Shown: positions 32,618-42,087 of the stretch, in pieces
Layout of the letters: each line of letters starts with the position of its first letter
Position numbering within the stretch: the first letter of the stretch is position 1
Assembly: GCF_017581925.1 (NCBI RefSeq)
Contig: NZ_JAGEVG010000029.1
Span: 1 to 42,387, forward strand
Direction: 5' to 3'
DNA length: 42,387 nucleotides
Origin: Gelidibacter pelagius
GTDB taxonomy: Bacteria > Bacteroidota > Bacteroidia > Flavobacteriales > Flavobacteriaceae
The notes under the pieces: generated by a model
What the model was told of the DNA's origin: nothing
The model's database searches: none
The model's input: only the letters and a program-made list of their open reading frames with translations
Made by a program: the position numbers and the translations under genes

Positions 32618-34626
32618 TGCAAAGTACTTCCATTTCTTTTAAAGATCAGATATTAGAAGGCATCCCAAGTGTTTTACCACCAGCAAAACCTTATGATGAC
32701 GCGATCAATCATGCACCAAAACGCAAAGACATTCTATCTGATGAAGAAAAAAAGTTGGCTTTACAAAATGCGCTCCGGTATTTTGATCCAAGCCAGCATG
32801 CGGAATTACTTCCAGAGTTTAAAAATGAATTAAAAACCTACGGTAGAATTTATATGTACCGTTTGCGTCCAGATTATAAGATGTACGCTAGACCTTTGGA
32901 TGAATATCCTGCAAAATCAAAACAAGCAGCGGCCATCATGTTGATGATTCAAAATAACCTCGACTATGCCGTGGCGCAACATCCCCATGAGCTGATTACT
33001 TATGGCGGTAATGGGGCTGTATTCTCCAATTGGGCGCAATACCGACTGACCATGAAGTATTTGGCCGAAATGAATGACGAACAAACCCTGACCATGTACT
33101 CCGGACATCCTATGGGTTTGTTTCCAAGCCATAAAGAAGCGCCGAGAGTTGTCGTAACCAATGGCATGATGATCCCTAATTATTCGAAACCTGACGATTG
33201 GGAGAAATTCAACGCTTTGGGCGTTACACAATACGGACAAATGACCGCGGGAAGCTATATGTATATCGGACCTCAGGGCATTGTTCACGGCACCACCATT
33301 ACGGTTCTCAACGGATTTCGGAAAATAAATAAATCGCCTAAAGGAAACTTATTTGTCACTTCAGGATTAGGAGGTATGTCGGGAGCACAACCAAAAGCGG
33401 GAACTATTGCGGGTTGTATTACCGTTTGTGCTGAAGTCAACCCAAAAATCACACAAGTGCGCTTGGATCAAGGTTGGATTGATGAAAAGATTTCAGATTT
33501 GGATGAATTGGTGAATAGAGTAAAAAAAGCCAAAGCCGATCAGGAAACAGTTTCTATTGCCTACTTAGGAAACATAGTAGATGTTTGGGAAAAATTTGAT
33601 CAAGAGAACATTCATATCGATTTGGGAAGTGACCAAACCTCACTCCATAACCCTTGGGCGGGAGGCTATTATCCTGTTGATATTTCTTTTGAAGATGCCA
33701 ATGATATGATGGCGAATAACCCAGAGCTCTTCAAGGAAAAAGTGCAGGAGACCTTACGTCGTCATGCTAAAGCAATTAATAAACATACTGAGAAAGGCAC
33801 TTATTTCTTCGATTATGGCAATGCCTTTCTATTGGAAGCTTCACGTGCAGGTGCAGATGTGATGGCCGACAATCCGACTTTAGGACGCGAATTCAAATTC
33901 CCAAGTTATGTACAAGATATTATGGGACCCATGTGTTTTGATTACGGCTTTGGGCCATTCCGCTGGGTTTGCACCTCAGGAAAACCAGAAGATTTAGCAA
34001 AAACAGATCAAATTGCCTGTAAGGTTTTAGAGGAATTAAAGACCAATTCTCCTGAAGAAATTCAGCAGCAAATGGCTGACAATATCCAATGGATAAAAGG
34101 CGCACAAGCAAACAAATTGGTGGTTGGTTCTCAAGCCAGAATTTTATACGCCGATGCTGAAGGCCGCACAAAAATAGCCAAAGCCTTTAATGATGCCATT
34201 GCACAAGGTGAAATTGGCTATGTGGTCTTAGGACGCGATCATCATGATGTTTCAGGCACAGATTCGCCATATCGGGAAACCTCAAATATTTATGATGGCT
34301 CTCGCTTTACCGCAGACATGGCCATCCAAAATGTGATCGGTGATAGCTTTAGAGGAGCCACCTGGGTGAGTATACATAACGGTGGTGGTGTTGGTTGGGG
34401 CGAAGTTATCAACGGTGGATTTGGTATGGTTCTTGATGGTAGTAAAGATGCCGAAAGACGGCTAAAGTCAATGCTTTTCTGGGATGTCAACAATGGTATT
34501 TCAAGACGCAGTTGGGCAAGAAATGATGAGGCTATTTTCGCCATAAAACGTGCCATGGAAGCTGAACCTAATTTAAAAGTAACGCTGCCAAATATAGTGG
34601 ACACTGATTTATTAAATTCTTTATAA
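32617..34626 (+). CDS. hutU: Urocanate hydratase (urocanase)
   Basis: 669 aa, the long form of the enzyme seen in Bacteroidota (the classic form is about 555 aa). Urocanase adds water to urocanate in the second step of histidine degradation, with tightly bound NAD. Visible features are ELITYGGNGAVFSNWAQY, TLTMYSGHPMGLFPS, TAGSYMYIGPQGIVHGTT, the NAD-binding LFVTSGLGGMSGAQPKA, the cysteine-containing FGPFRWVCTSG near the expected active-site position, and VLGRDHHDVSGTDSPYRET. It overlaps the DUF5522 stop codon by one base. The other hut genes (hutH, hutI, hutG) are not in the window. Confidence 0.97.
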   Translation: MQSTSISFKDQILEGIPSVLPPAKPYDDAINHAPKRKDILSDEEKKLALQNALRYFDPSQHAELLPEFKNELKTYGRIYMYRLRPDYKMYARPLDEYPAKSKQAAAIMLMIQNNLDYAVAQHPHELITYGGNGAVFSNWAQYRLTMKYLAEMNDEQTLTMYSGHPMGLFPSHKEAPRVVVTNGMMIPNYSKPDDWEKFNALGVTQYGQMTAGSYMYIGPQGIVHGTTITVLNGFRKINKSPKGNLFVTSGLGGMSGAQPKAGTIAGCITVCAEVNPKITQVRLDQGWIDEKISDLDELVNRVKKAKADQETVSIAYLGNIVDVWEKFDQENIHIDLGSDQTSLHNPWAGGYYPVDISFEDANDMMANNPELFKEKVQETLRRHAKAINKHTEKGTYFFDYGNAFLLEASRAGADVMADNPTLGREFKFPSYVQDIMGPMCFDYGFGPFRWVCTSGKPEDLAKTDQIACKVLEELKTNSPEEIQQQMADNIQWIKGAQANKLVVGSQARILYADAEGRTKIAKAFNDAIAQGEIGYVVLGRDHHDVSGTDSPYRETSNIYDGSRFTADMAIQNVIGDSFRGATWVSIHNGGGVGWGEVINGGFGMVLDGSKDAERRLKSMLFWDVNNGISRRSWARNDEAIFAIKRAMEAEPNLKVTLPNIVDTDLLNSL

Positions 34627-34643
34627 CCTTAAATAAAAATGCT

Positions 34644-35192
34644 ATGAACAAAATATTAACAACAGTAACAATGGCTCTGCTCTTAGTGGTAGCAAGCTCC
34701 TGTAGCTCTGTAAAAGTTGCAGCAGACTATGATAAGAATGCAAATTTTAACGAGTACAAAACCTTTGCTTTTTTTAAAACAGGTATTGATAAGGCAGAAA
34801 TAAGTGATCTTGACAAACGTCGTATTTTAAGAGCGATTGAAAGTGAATTAATGGCCAAAGGCTTTACAAAATCTGAAAATCCAGATTTGCTGGTCAGTAT
34901 TTTTACCAAATCACGAGACAAAGTCAATGTCTACAACAACGCTTACGGCTACGGACCTTACGGTTATGGCTGGGGATGGAGTCCGTATTATTGGAACTCA
35001 GGATATAACTCTGTATCTACCTCTACCGAAGGCACACTTTATGTCGATCTGATTGACGCCAATAAAAAAGAATTAGTATGGCAAGGCATGGGCGTTGGCT
35101 ATATATCACAACGCATGGATAAAAAAGAAGAACGCATCAAGGAATTTGTAGCCAATATTATGGAGAAATATCCTCCGGGGGTGCAAAAATAA
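34644..35192 (+). CDS. DUF4136 lipoprotein
   Basis: 182 aa. The lipoprotein signal ends ASSC (cysteine 20) followed by SSVKV. The core follows DUF4136: YDKNANFNEYKTFAFF, then RRILRAIESELMAKGFTKSENPDLLVSIFTK, an aromatic glycine/tyrosine-rich turn (YGYGPYGYGWGW), EGTLYVDLIDANKKELVWQGMG and KEERIKEFVANIMEKYPP. These are small envelope lipoproteins of unknown role. It starts 17 nt after hutU and ends before a strong terminator, so it is the last gene of that operon. No functional link to histidine breakdown is evident. Confidence 0.9.
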   Translation: MNKILTTVTMALLLVVASSCSSVKVAADYDKNANFNEYKTFAFFKTGIDKAEISDLDKRRILRAIESELMAKGFTKSENPDLLVSIFTKSRDKVNVYNNAYGYGPYGYGWGWSPYYWNSGYNSVSTSTEGTLYVDLIDANKKELVWQGMGVGYISQRMDKKEERIKEFVANIMEKYPPGVQK

Positions 35193-35224
35193 TCTAAGCT
35201 CAAATCAATACCCTCTGGCGAGCC

Positions 35225-35273
35225 CACGAGGCATGAACAAGGAATTATTTTTTCGATCGAGGCAAGCCTCGTG
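35225..35273. repeat. Nested inverted repeat
   Basis: CACGAGGC (35225-35232) and GCCTCGTG (35266-35273) form a perfect 8-bp inverted repeat 33 nt apart. Within it CGAGGC (35258-35263) and GCCTCG (35266-35271) form a tighter competing hairpin. The segment is GC-rich against its surroundings and may be a REP-like unit. Confidence 0.5.
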
Positions 35274-35306
35274 ATATCAAAACCCACTGCTGGGAATGAA
35301 TTTCAT

Positions 35307-35338
35307 AAGCATCAATTTTAATTATTGATGCTTTTTTT
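35307..35338 (+). terminator. Terminator after the hutU-DUF4136 operon
   Basis: AAGCATCAAT (35307-35316) and ATTGATGCTT (35324-35333) form a perfect 10-bp stem with a 7-nt loop, followed by a T run to 35338. Confidence 0.85.
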
Positions 35339-35383
35339 ATGCATAAAAATATCGAGCAAAACTAGCCTTCCATTCTAAAACCC

Positions 35384-35391
35384 TATATTTG
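35384..35391 (+). promoter_or_regulatory. -7 box of the SulP transporter gene
   Basis: TATATTTG, a perfect TAnnTTTG box, 22 nt before the ATG at 35414. No clear -33 TTG was found. Confidence 0.5.
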
Positions 35392-35413
35392 CCCCCTTTT
35401 AAGTGCAAAAATT

Positions 35414-37081
35414 ATGATGTTCAGCCAAACAAGAAAAAACTTCACCCAAAACCCTAAGAATGATATCCTTGCCGGTATTACCGTGTCATTAGCCATGATT
35501 CCCGAGGTTGTCGCTTTTGCGTTTGTGGCACAAATAGATCCTTTGGTAGCATTATCAGGTGCATTTATAGTTGGATTAATTGCCGCAGTTTTTGGAGGTC
35601 GACCTGGACTAATCTCTGGTGCTGCCGGTGCTGTAGCCGTTATTTTTGTAAATCTAATTTCTGAAGGCCATGAACGAGGGATGTTATTTGACACCCCTGT
35701 TGAAAATATGGGCTACTTTTATTTGTTGGCAGCAGTCATATTGATGGGACTCATCCAAATTGGCGCTGGCGTTTTAAAATTAGGGCGATTTGTGCGATTG
35801 ATCCCGCATTCAGTGATGATGGGATTCGTCAACGGATTGGCCATTGTAATTTTCCTGGCGCAAGTGCGTATGTTCTCTCACAAAGAATTAGAAATAGGAG
35901 CGGACGGATTAAAGAAATATATAAACATTCCGATGGAAGGTTCTGAGCTATATACCATGCTTGGACTCGTCGGACTTACCATGGCCATCATTTGGTTACT
36001 TCCTAAATTAACCACTAAGATTCCATCAGCCTTAATTGCAATTATTGTTACAAGTGGCGTTGTCATTTTTGGAGGACTTGATGTGAGCACCGTTGGCTCG
36101 TATATCATAGAAGGTGGTGGAGATGGTCTAAAAGGCGAATTCCCAACTCCCAATACGGAGCTTTGGCAAAATCTACCTATTAATTTAGAAACGCTTAAGT
36201 TCATTCTACCTTATGCATTTTTAGCTGCTTCTGTAGGTCTGATCGAATCTTTAATGACCATGAACTTGGTGGATGAGTTAACGGATACTCGTGGTAATGG
36301 AAACAGAGAGTGTGTGGCACAAGGGGCTGGAAATATGGTCAGTGGTTTATTTGGAGGTACTGGAGGCTGTGGTATGATTGGTCAAACCGTTATTAATATT
36401 AATGCGGGCGGTAGAGGACGTTTATCCGGAATTGCCATGGCATTAACGCTATTGACCTTTATTTTATTTACAGCGCAATATATTGAACAAGTGCCAATTG
36501 CCGCTTTAGTAGGCGTCATGTTTATGATGGTCATTGAAACATTTGCCTGGTCCAGTTTCAGGATTATTAGAAAAATTCCTGTTGCAGATGCATTTGTACT
36601 TGTCACTGTATCTGCAGTAACGGTCATTTATGATCTTGCAATTGCGGTGTTTATCGGTGTTATTTTATCAGCCCTGGTATTTGCATGGAAAAACGCAACC
36701 ATGATTAGAGCTCGTAAACGTATAAAAGAAGACGGTACAAAAATATATGAGATATGGGGTCCTTTATTTTTCGGTTCTGTTCAAAATTTCAACAATAAGT
36801 TTGATATTAAAAACGATCCTCAAAATGTGGAAATTGATTTTGTAGAATCACGTGTGAGTGATCATTCGGCAATGGAAGCCATATTTAATTTGGTGAACAA
36901 ATACGAAGCGGAAGGCAAAACAATTAAACTCAAACATTTAAGCGAAGATTGTAAGACCTTGATGTATAAAGCGAGTCCTAAATTTAAGGAAGTCATTATT
37001 GATGCCATTGACGACCCTCGTTATCATTTGGCGGCAGATCCGGAAAAGTTTACAAAACCGCTTTCTGATTATAATTTGTAG
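35414..37081 (+). CDS. SulP family anion transporter (SLC26-like) with STAS domain
   Basis: 555 aa, normal length. SulP proteins move anions such as sulfate, bicarbonate or chloride, often with sodium. The membrane domain covers about residues 1-430, with the family motifs DILAGITVSLAMIPEVVAFAF, FIVGLIAAVFGGRPGLISGAAGA, RLIPHSVMMGFVNGLA, AASVGLIESLMTMNLVDEL and FGGTGGCGMIGQTVININAGGRGRLSG. A C-terminal STAS domain (about 440-540; IYEIWGPLFFGSVQNF) follows. The substrate is not determined by sequence; several marine SulP proteins (BicA type) carry bicarbonate. The gene is monocistronic, after a terminator, and convergent with the haloperoxidase-like gene. Start ATG 35414, or the second ATG at 35417. 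Confidence 0.92.
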   Translation: MMFSQTRKNFTQNPKNDILAGITVSLAMIPEVVAFAFVAQIDPLVALSGAFIVGLIAAVFGGRPGLISGAAGAVAVIFVNLISEGHERGMLFDTPVENMGYFYLLAAVILMGLIQIGAGVLKLGRFVRLIPHSVMMGFVNGLAIVIFLAQVRMFSHKELEIGADGLKKYINIPMEGSELYTMLGLVGLTMAIIWLLPKLTTKIPSALIAIIVTSGVVIFGGLDVSTVGSYIIEGGGDGLKGEFPTPNTELWQNLPINLETLKFILPYAFLAASVGLIESLMTMNLVDELTDTRGNGNRECVAQGAGNMVSGLFGGTGGCGMIGQTVININAGGRGRLSGIAMALTLLTFILFTAQYIEQVPIAALVGVMFMMVIETFAWSSFRIIRKIPVADAFVLVTVSAVTVIYDLAIAVFIGVILSALVFAWKNATMIRARKRIKEDGTKIYEIWGPLFFGSVQNFNNKFDIKNDPQNVEIDFVESRVSDHSAMEAIFNLVNKYEAEGKTIKLKHLSEDCKTLMYKASPKFKEVIIDAIDDPRYHLAADPEKFTKPLSDYNL

Positions 37082-37096
37082 TTCATCTCCTATTTC

Positions 37097-38434
37097 TTAC
37101 TGATTTTTCAAGAATTTAATTTCTGAATTCACCAGTGCGCCAACCCGCACGCCTTGAGACAAGCCTTCGTTAATTGCTGAAGGATAGTGTATGCCGCCAT
37201 AGAGTCTGCTTATTGCTGCTTCTTTTGCGGCAGCTCGAAACGAGCTAAAAGTCCTTACTGGTAATCCATAAGGGACTTCAGTGGTGTCATCAAAGCTAAC
37301 ATTATCACCGAAAATAGCGGTCAAAACTTCGGCCGCTGATCCTGAAACTACAGAATGACCACTTGAATATTCTGGAAATGGTGGGGTTTGCAATAAAGGG
37401 AACCAACTATCGTCAATATATTCATTAATCAGAGTTTCAGGCCTGATCAAATTACTTCTATATTTTTCATCCCAACAGCTTATAAATGCATCAGCTATGC
37501 CCATCGAAGTCTTTGTGTAGGCAAATACCGTTTTTTCGAAATCAGAATTTACATCTTTACTTACAATTTGACAGATCCCCATCCAATGTGCACCAGGAGT
37601 TATTTTCTTTTCCGCAAACATAAAATGTCCTTTATTGACTGTTACAAACGGATTACAATCCCAAAATCGTGCAATTTCGATCTCTTCAGAAGTATTTCCC
37701 AATGCCCTGATCTCATTAACCACATTATATACAGCCATCACTTCAATATGAAAGTCCGTTTTGGGTTTCATTGAAAACTCAGGAGGTGGCAATGGTTTAA
37801 ACTGTGATGCAGAATCTAGCACAAAGGTTCTGATTTTGTCCCAATGCGGTTCAATCCCATTCATATAAGCCGGAGGTGTTGGCTTCCAGCGTGAAGGATC
37901 TTTTTCGTAAACATTAAAATTAGGCATCGAACGTGTTTCCTTGTACTTATCCTGATCCATCCATTGTAGTATCTGTTTTGATATATTCAATCCATAATCT
38001 TTTGCAGCTGAAAAATCTTTTGAATTATGAGTGTTCCAATTAGCATATAAACTATCCCTGTAAGAAACAAGTATGTCCTTTGAGAAGACCAGTTCTTTGG
38101 CGACATCTATATAAGCTATAATTGCTGCCAATTTTAAATTTAGATGATCATCAATTGCTGGAACATCCAAAGTGGCCAAACCGTTGACTTGACCAACCAA
38201 TGATTTATAAGTTTTACTATTTTGGTTTAAAACTTCATAAGATGCTATGTTTGGATAGGTATAAATTCTACTCGCTACAGGTGGTGAATACACGTCATGG
38301 ACCATAATTTCCGTTACCATGTCCACTAAACTGTGATAATCATCAGGATGTATTCCAATTCTTTTCTTCTCTGAAGTGCATCCCAGACAGAATATTACAA
38401 GACATAATATGACTAGCTGTTTCGTTAAATACAT
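37097..38434 (-). CDS. Vanadium-dependent haloperoxidase/PAP2-like lipoprotein
   Basis: 445 aa. The lipoprotein signal ends CLGC (cysteine 19) followed by TSEKK. The oxyanion-binding signature of vanadium haloperoxidases and type 2 acid phosphatases is nearly complete: K324 and R331-P332 (K-x6-RP), S358-G359-H360 in PEYSSGHS (the usual proline of PSGH is replaced), and S409-R410 with H416 (SR-x5-H, in SRLYGGIHYP). H416 is the expected metal-linked histidine. The Asp normally four residues after H416 is Ala420. Relatives either halogenate with vanadate or hydrolyse phosphate esters; the choice cannot be made here. It starts 3 nt after the VCBS gene, so the two form an operon. Confidence 0.88.
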   Translation of the reverse strand: MYLTKQLVILCLVIFCLGCTSEKKRIGIHPDDYHSLVDMVTEIMVHDVYSPPVASRIYTYPNIASYEVLNQNSKTYKSLVGQVNGLATLDVPAIDDHLNLKLAAIIAYIDVAKELVFSKDILVSYRDSLYANWNTHNSKDFSAAKDYGLNISKQILQWMDQDKYKETRSMPNFNVYEKDPSRWKPTPPAYMNGIEPHWDKIRTFVLDSASQFKPLPPPEFSMKPKTDFHIEVMAVYNVVNEIRALGNTSEEIEIARFWDCNPFVTVNKGHFMFAEKKITPGAHWMGICQIVSKDVNSDFEKTVFAYTKTSMGIADAFISCWDEKYRSNLIRPETLINEYIDDSWFPLLQTPPFPEYSSGHSVVSGSAAEVLTAIFGDNVSFDDTTEVPYGLPVRTFSSFRAAAKEAAISRLYGGIHYPSAINEGLSQGVRVGALVNSEIKFLKNQ

Positions 38435-38437
38435 GGT

Positions 38438-41400
38438 TTATTTTTTGTAGGTATAGGCTTTTAAGCCTTCATTGTTTGTAATGATGATGAGTAGGTTTTT
38501 ATCTTTCATCTTTAAGGTCACCGTTTCTTTGACTTGTCCATGAAAGGGCTGAATACCAAATTCAGACACAGCGTTCATATCAGATAAATCCTTTAGAAAC
38601 AGCCCTTTTAATGAGGTATAAGTACTATGATAGGTGTTTACCTTGAGCGTGTTTCCACTAACTAATAATTGCTCTGCATCATCTATCGTGATATTTTTGA
38701 ACGAATTGATGGGTCCTAATTGAAGCTCTTTTGGAAACTCTACAAACTCATGAAAAGAACCATTATCATTCCTTAAATATCCCGATGCGAATGTATGGAC
38801 TTCATACTTAACTGCTTTATTTACCGCTTCAGTGGTCAATACCTCCTCTATCGTTTTTAGAGCGAAATCCTTGTAAGTTACAAACCTCTTACTAATGACA
38901 TTCATTTGACTTGCAAGTTCATCTTTAGAATTGACTGGATAATAGTTGCCGTTTTTTCCATAGGCTAAGACTGTTTCGTTCTTTCCATTTTGATCGAAAT
39001 CAGAATAATACATTAGAAGTGGGGTCTCTGCCGTTGGATTGAATCTAGTATTTAGCCCCCAATTCCCGAGGAGAATGTCCTGATCGCCATCGCCGTCAAT
39101 ATCATAACTTGCGATTGACTGCCATAGTCCATTCATTCCTTCAGGGAGCTCAACCAAAGTTAGTTTTCCGTTTTTATTTAGGTAAATTTTTGGTCCATCC
39201 CATTCTGTAGAAACCAATAAATCCTTTACACCATCATTGTCAATATCTGCCCATACAGCCGAGGTGACTTTTGAAGTCAACGAAAAACCCTTGTGTTTAT
39301 GGAATGTGCCCTGGCCATCATTCACCAAAATATAGGACGATACTGGAAGGCCAAAATCATCTGGATCTGACAAATTACCAACAAACAAGTCCATATCACC
39401 ATCATTATCAAAATCATAAGCAGCAACACATGACGTCACTAAAGAATTTATAGGTATTTTGCCTTCTGATTTAACAAACGATCCGTTGATGTTAAGATAT
39501 AATCGGTCAGCTTCATAGGCTCTATCCCTTGTCCTGTTGATTCCTGAAGCTACATATAGGTCCAAACTATTGTTATTATTAGCATCAAAAAATACGGCAT
39601 CATTATCCTCATATAAACTATCATTTTCAATGGCCTCAATATTCATTTCTCTAAAACTGATGCCATTGTTCAAATATAGTTTAGCAGGTTTTCCAGATGA
39701 GTTTCCAATAAAAATATCGTCAAACCCATTATTATCTATGTCAGCAATATCTATCGCCGGGCCTAAAGTTGAAACCTTATATGGAATTAATTTTTCTTGG
39801 ACAAAATCGTTATAATCATCCTCAATATGCTCGAAACTGATCAATTTGCTTTCCTTAAAATAATCCTCGTTAATCAGTTTGTTTTGATACTTGTAATCTT
39901 CAATTGAGTCTTCAGCATAGGAAACTATTATCCTTTGATTGATTTTAGGATCCTTTAGTATCTGAAATTTTTGATTTGGCCATATCACCTGTAGTGAATC
40001 GATCTTATTATCATCACCCAATCCAAAATGTAAGGTGCTATCTGTCGCGGACAGAAACCCTCTCGATTTGAAAAGTTGTTTTAATTGGGATTTGCCACCG
40101 CTAAATACAATCACTTTTGCGCCAATACCCTCCTTGTTTTGATCTTTGTAATCTAATTGTACCGACAAATAATTTTTGGCACTGTTGGTCGTGTTTTCAT
40201 ACACATTTGCATAACCATTTAAGTTATTTATTACCAAATCCAAATCGCCATCATTATCCAAATCGATATATATGGCACCATTGGAGAGAGAGGGCATATT
40301 TTCAATCCACTCACCTGTTCTATTTTCGAACTTATTGGAATTGCCCTCAAATATTTCATTTGTAACCCTACCACTTGGCATTTCATTTATTGAATTATAT
40401 AGCCAATTTAAAGCACTCTCAGGACTTCTACCCCTAAAGGCATTAGCAACATATTTTCTAAAATCTAAACTATTTGGCCTTCTTAAGATACCATTAGAAA
40501 CAAATAGATCCTGATGGCCGTCATTATTGAAATCAGCAATGAGCGGTCCCCAGCTCCAGTCAGTATCGGCTATATTATTATATAAGGCAGTCTCCGTAAA
40601 ATAGGCGCCATTATTGTTGATTTGAAGCATGTTTCGGGCATATTGATCCTTATAGCCCAATTCTCTCATACGCTCCTGCATATTGAACATAGCGTCATCT
40701 CCTTCGGTCTCTTTTATAATTCTTTCATCTTTTGGCAACATATCTAAAGTAATCAAGTCCTGGTAACCATTACCATTGATATCAGCCGCATCACTTCCCA
40801 TTGAAAATCTACTGATTGTTGAGAACGCATTCTTTATTTGATCTGAGAACGTCCCATCTTGATTATTGATATAGTAATAATCATCTTCATGAAAATCGTT
40901 ACATACATAAATATCATCCCAACCGTCATTGTTGAAATCTGCTATGGTTGCACTAAGTCCATACCCGTTGATACCACCGTAAATATTTGCTTTAGCGCTT
41001 ACATCTACAAATTTTCCGTTATCATTGTTTAAGAGCACGTCTCCAACAAGTGGGACACGTTGGTTTCTAACATGTGAAGGTCCATGGGATAGCGTTGTAT
41101 GAACTGCATGATTAACTATATAAACGTCAAGATCACCGTCCTTATCATAATCAAAAAAATAAGCTTGTGTGGAGTATCCTTTAAAATCCAAGCCATATTC
41201 TTTTGACATTTCCGTAAAAGTTCCGTCACCATTGTTAATAAAAAGTTCATTGTGTCCTTCAAAATCCAAAAGACCAGAAACAGAGCACAGGTAAATGTCC
41301 AAAAATCCATCATTATTGATATCAACCATTGTGACTCCTGTATTCCAGCTTGATTTGCTGGAAACATTGGCAGTAGCAGTTATATCTTCAAATTCCATAT

Positions 41401-41716
41401 TCCCTTTATTGAGATATAATTTGTTTTCTCCCATATTGGATACAAAATATAAATCAGGAAGGCCGTCATTATTTATATCTCCAGCAGCAACACCACCTCC
41501 ATTATAATAGTAGATATAGTTGATTATACTATGATTGACGTCTTCGGTAATGGTATTTTGAAAAGAGATATTGGTGCGCTCAACAGAAAGTTTATTGAAT
41601 AAGAAATTGGTTTCCTTATTTTCTTCTTTTTCCTTGCTTTCTTCTTTACAACTGAAACAACTCAGTATGACAATAAGTACGAGAATAAGATTCGCCTTTA
41701 AAGTTAGTTTTGACAT
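38438..41716 (-). CDS. VCBS/FG-GAP repeat lipoprotein with ASPIC/UnbV domain
   Basis: 1092 aa. The lipoprotein signal ends CFSC (cysteine 23) followed by KEESKEKEE, an acidic tail suited to surface export. The protein is a string of calcium-loop FG-GAP/VCBS repeats (about thirteen seen), such as DINNDGLPDLYFVS, DFNNDGWDDIYVCND, DLDNDGDLDLVINN, DFDNDGDMDLFVG and DIDGDGDQDILLGNWG. An ASPIC/UnbV domain lies in the middle (KEGIGAKVIVFSGGKSQLKQ..HFGLGDDNKIDSLQVIWPNQ). It probably forms one or two beta-propellers at the outer surface. In other Bacteroidota, such proteins often sit beside SusCD and haloperoxidase-like genes. It leads an operon with the haloperoxidase-like gene 3 nt downstream. No clear promoter was found. 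Confidence 0.9.
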   Translation of the reverse strand: MSKLTLKANLILVLIVILSCFSCKEESKEKEENKETNFLFNKLSVERTNISFQNTITEDVNHSIINYIYYYNGGGVAAGDINNDGLPDLYFVSNMGENKLYLNKGNMEFEDITATANVSSKSSWNTGVTMVDINNDGFLDIYLCSVSGLLDFEGHNELFINNGDGTFTEMSKEYGLDFKGYSTQAYFFDYDKDGDLDVYIVNHAVHTTLSHGPSHVRNQRVPLVGDVLLNNDNGKFVDVSAKANIYGGINGYGLSATIADFNNDGWDDIYVCNDFHEDDYYYINNQDGTFSDQIKNAFSTISRFSMGSDAADINGNGYQDLITLDMLPKDERIIKETEGDDAMFNMQERMRELGYKDQYARNMLQINNNGAYFTETALYNNIADTDWSWGPLIADFNNDGHQDLFVSNGILRRPNSLDFRKYVANAFRGRSPESALNWLYNSINEMPSGRVTNEIFEGNSNKFENRTGEWIENMPSLSNGAIYIDLDNDGDLDLVINNLNGYANVYENTTNSAKNYLSVQLDYKDQNKEGIGAKVIVFSGGKSQLKQLFKSRGFLSATDSTLHFGLGDDNKIDSLQVIWPNQKFQILKDPKINQRIIVSYAEDSIEDYKYQNKLINEDYFKESKLISFEHIEDDYNDFVQEKLIPYKVSTLGPAIDIADIDNNGFDDIFIGNSSGKPAKLYLNNGISFREMNIEAIENDSLYEDNDAVFFDANNNNSLDLYVASGINRTRDRAYEADRLYLNINGSFVKSEGKIPINSLVTSCVAAYDFDNDGDMDLFVGNLSDPDDFGLPVSSYILVNDGQGTFHKHKGFSLTSKVTSAVWADIDNDGVKDLLVSTEWDGPKIYLNKNGKLTLVELPEGMNGLWQSIASYDIDGDGDQDILLGNWGLNTRFNPTAETPLLMYYSDFDQNGKNETVLAYGKNGNYYPVNSKDELASQMNVISKRFVTYKDFALKTIEEVLTTEAVNKAVKYEVHTFASGYLRNDNGSFHEFVEFPKELQLGPINSFKNITIDDAEQLLVSGNTLKVNTYHSTYTSLKGLFLKDLSDMNAVSEFGIQPFHGQVKETVTLKMKDKNLLIIITNNEGLKAYTYKK

Positions 41717-42079
41717 AATTTAACATAAAATTAACGGGTGTAAACTTAACAATATTTCTGTTTTAATGGCATAAAATTTACATAATTAGATATACAGAAA
41801 GGATTTCAGTAGGAGTTTTCTCCATATAATTACTAATTCATTCTTTTTAATGGAAAATAGATATAAAAACCCTTACATTAAATAACGAGGCATTTTAACA
41901 GAATATTAACCAATATTCAGTGTAAAACAACAATGGTCAAGAGGTAAGATATTTCTCAAAAAAAGGAATGGTTATAGAAACCATTGTCAGCTACTTAATG
42001 AACATGGCTGAAGATATTGGACATGGAAGATTTAATTACAGCGTTAGTCGCCAGTTTTATTTCTGAATACTTACGAGAA
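41717..42079. other. AT-rich gap upstream of the VCBS operon
   Basis: About 360 bp. It should contain the promoter of the minus-strand VCBS gene, but no TAnnTTTG box was found. Small hairpins occur, for example AATGGTT (41967-41973) with AACCATT (41979-41985), and ACAATGGT (41930-41937) with ACCATTGT (41980-41987). A plus-strand ORF of 32 codons (41968-42066) overlaps these and is too short to call. Confidence 0.4.
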
Positions 42080-42087
42080 CTAAATAT

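Noticed and set aside
32917-33288. Minus-strand ORF of 123 codons inside hutU
   Set aside because: Antisense shadow of a highly conserved enzyme.
35184-35191. TATTTTTG box on the minus strand at the end of the DUF4136 gene
   Set aside because: It would drive antisense transcription into DUF4136; no -33 box or gene supports it, and such AT-rich matches arise by chance.
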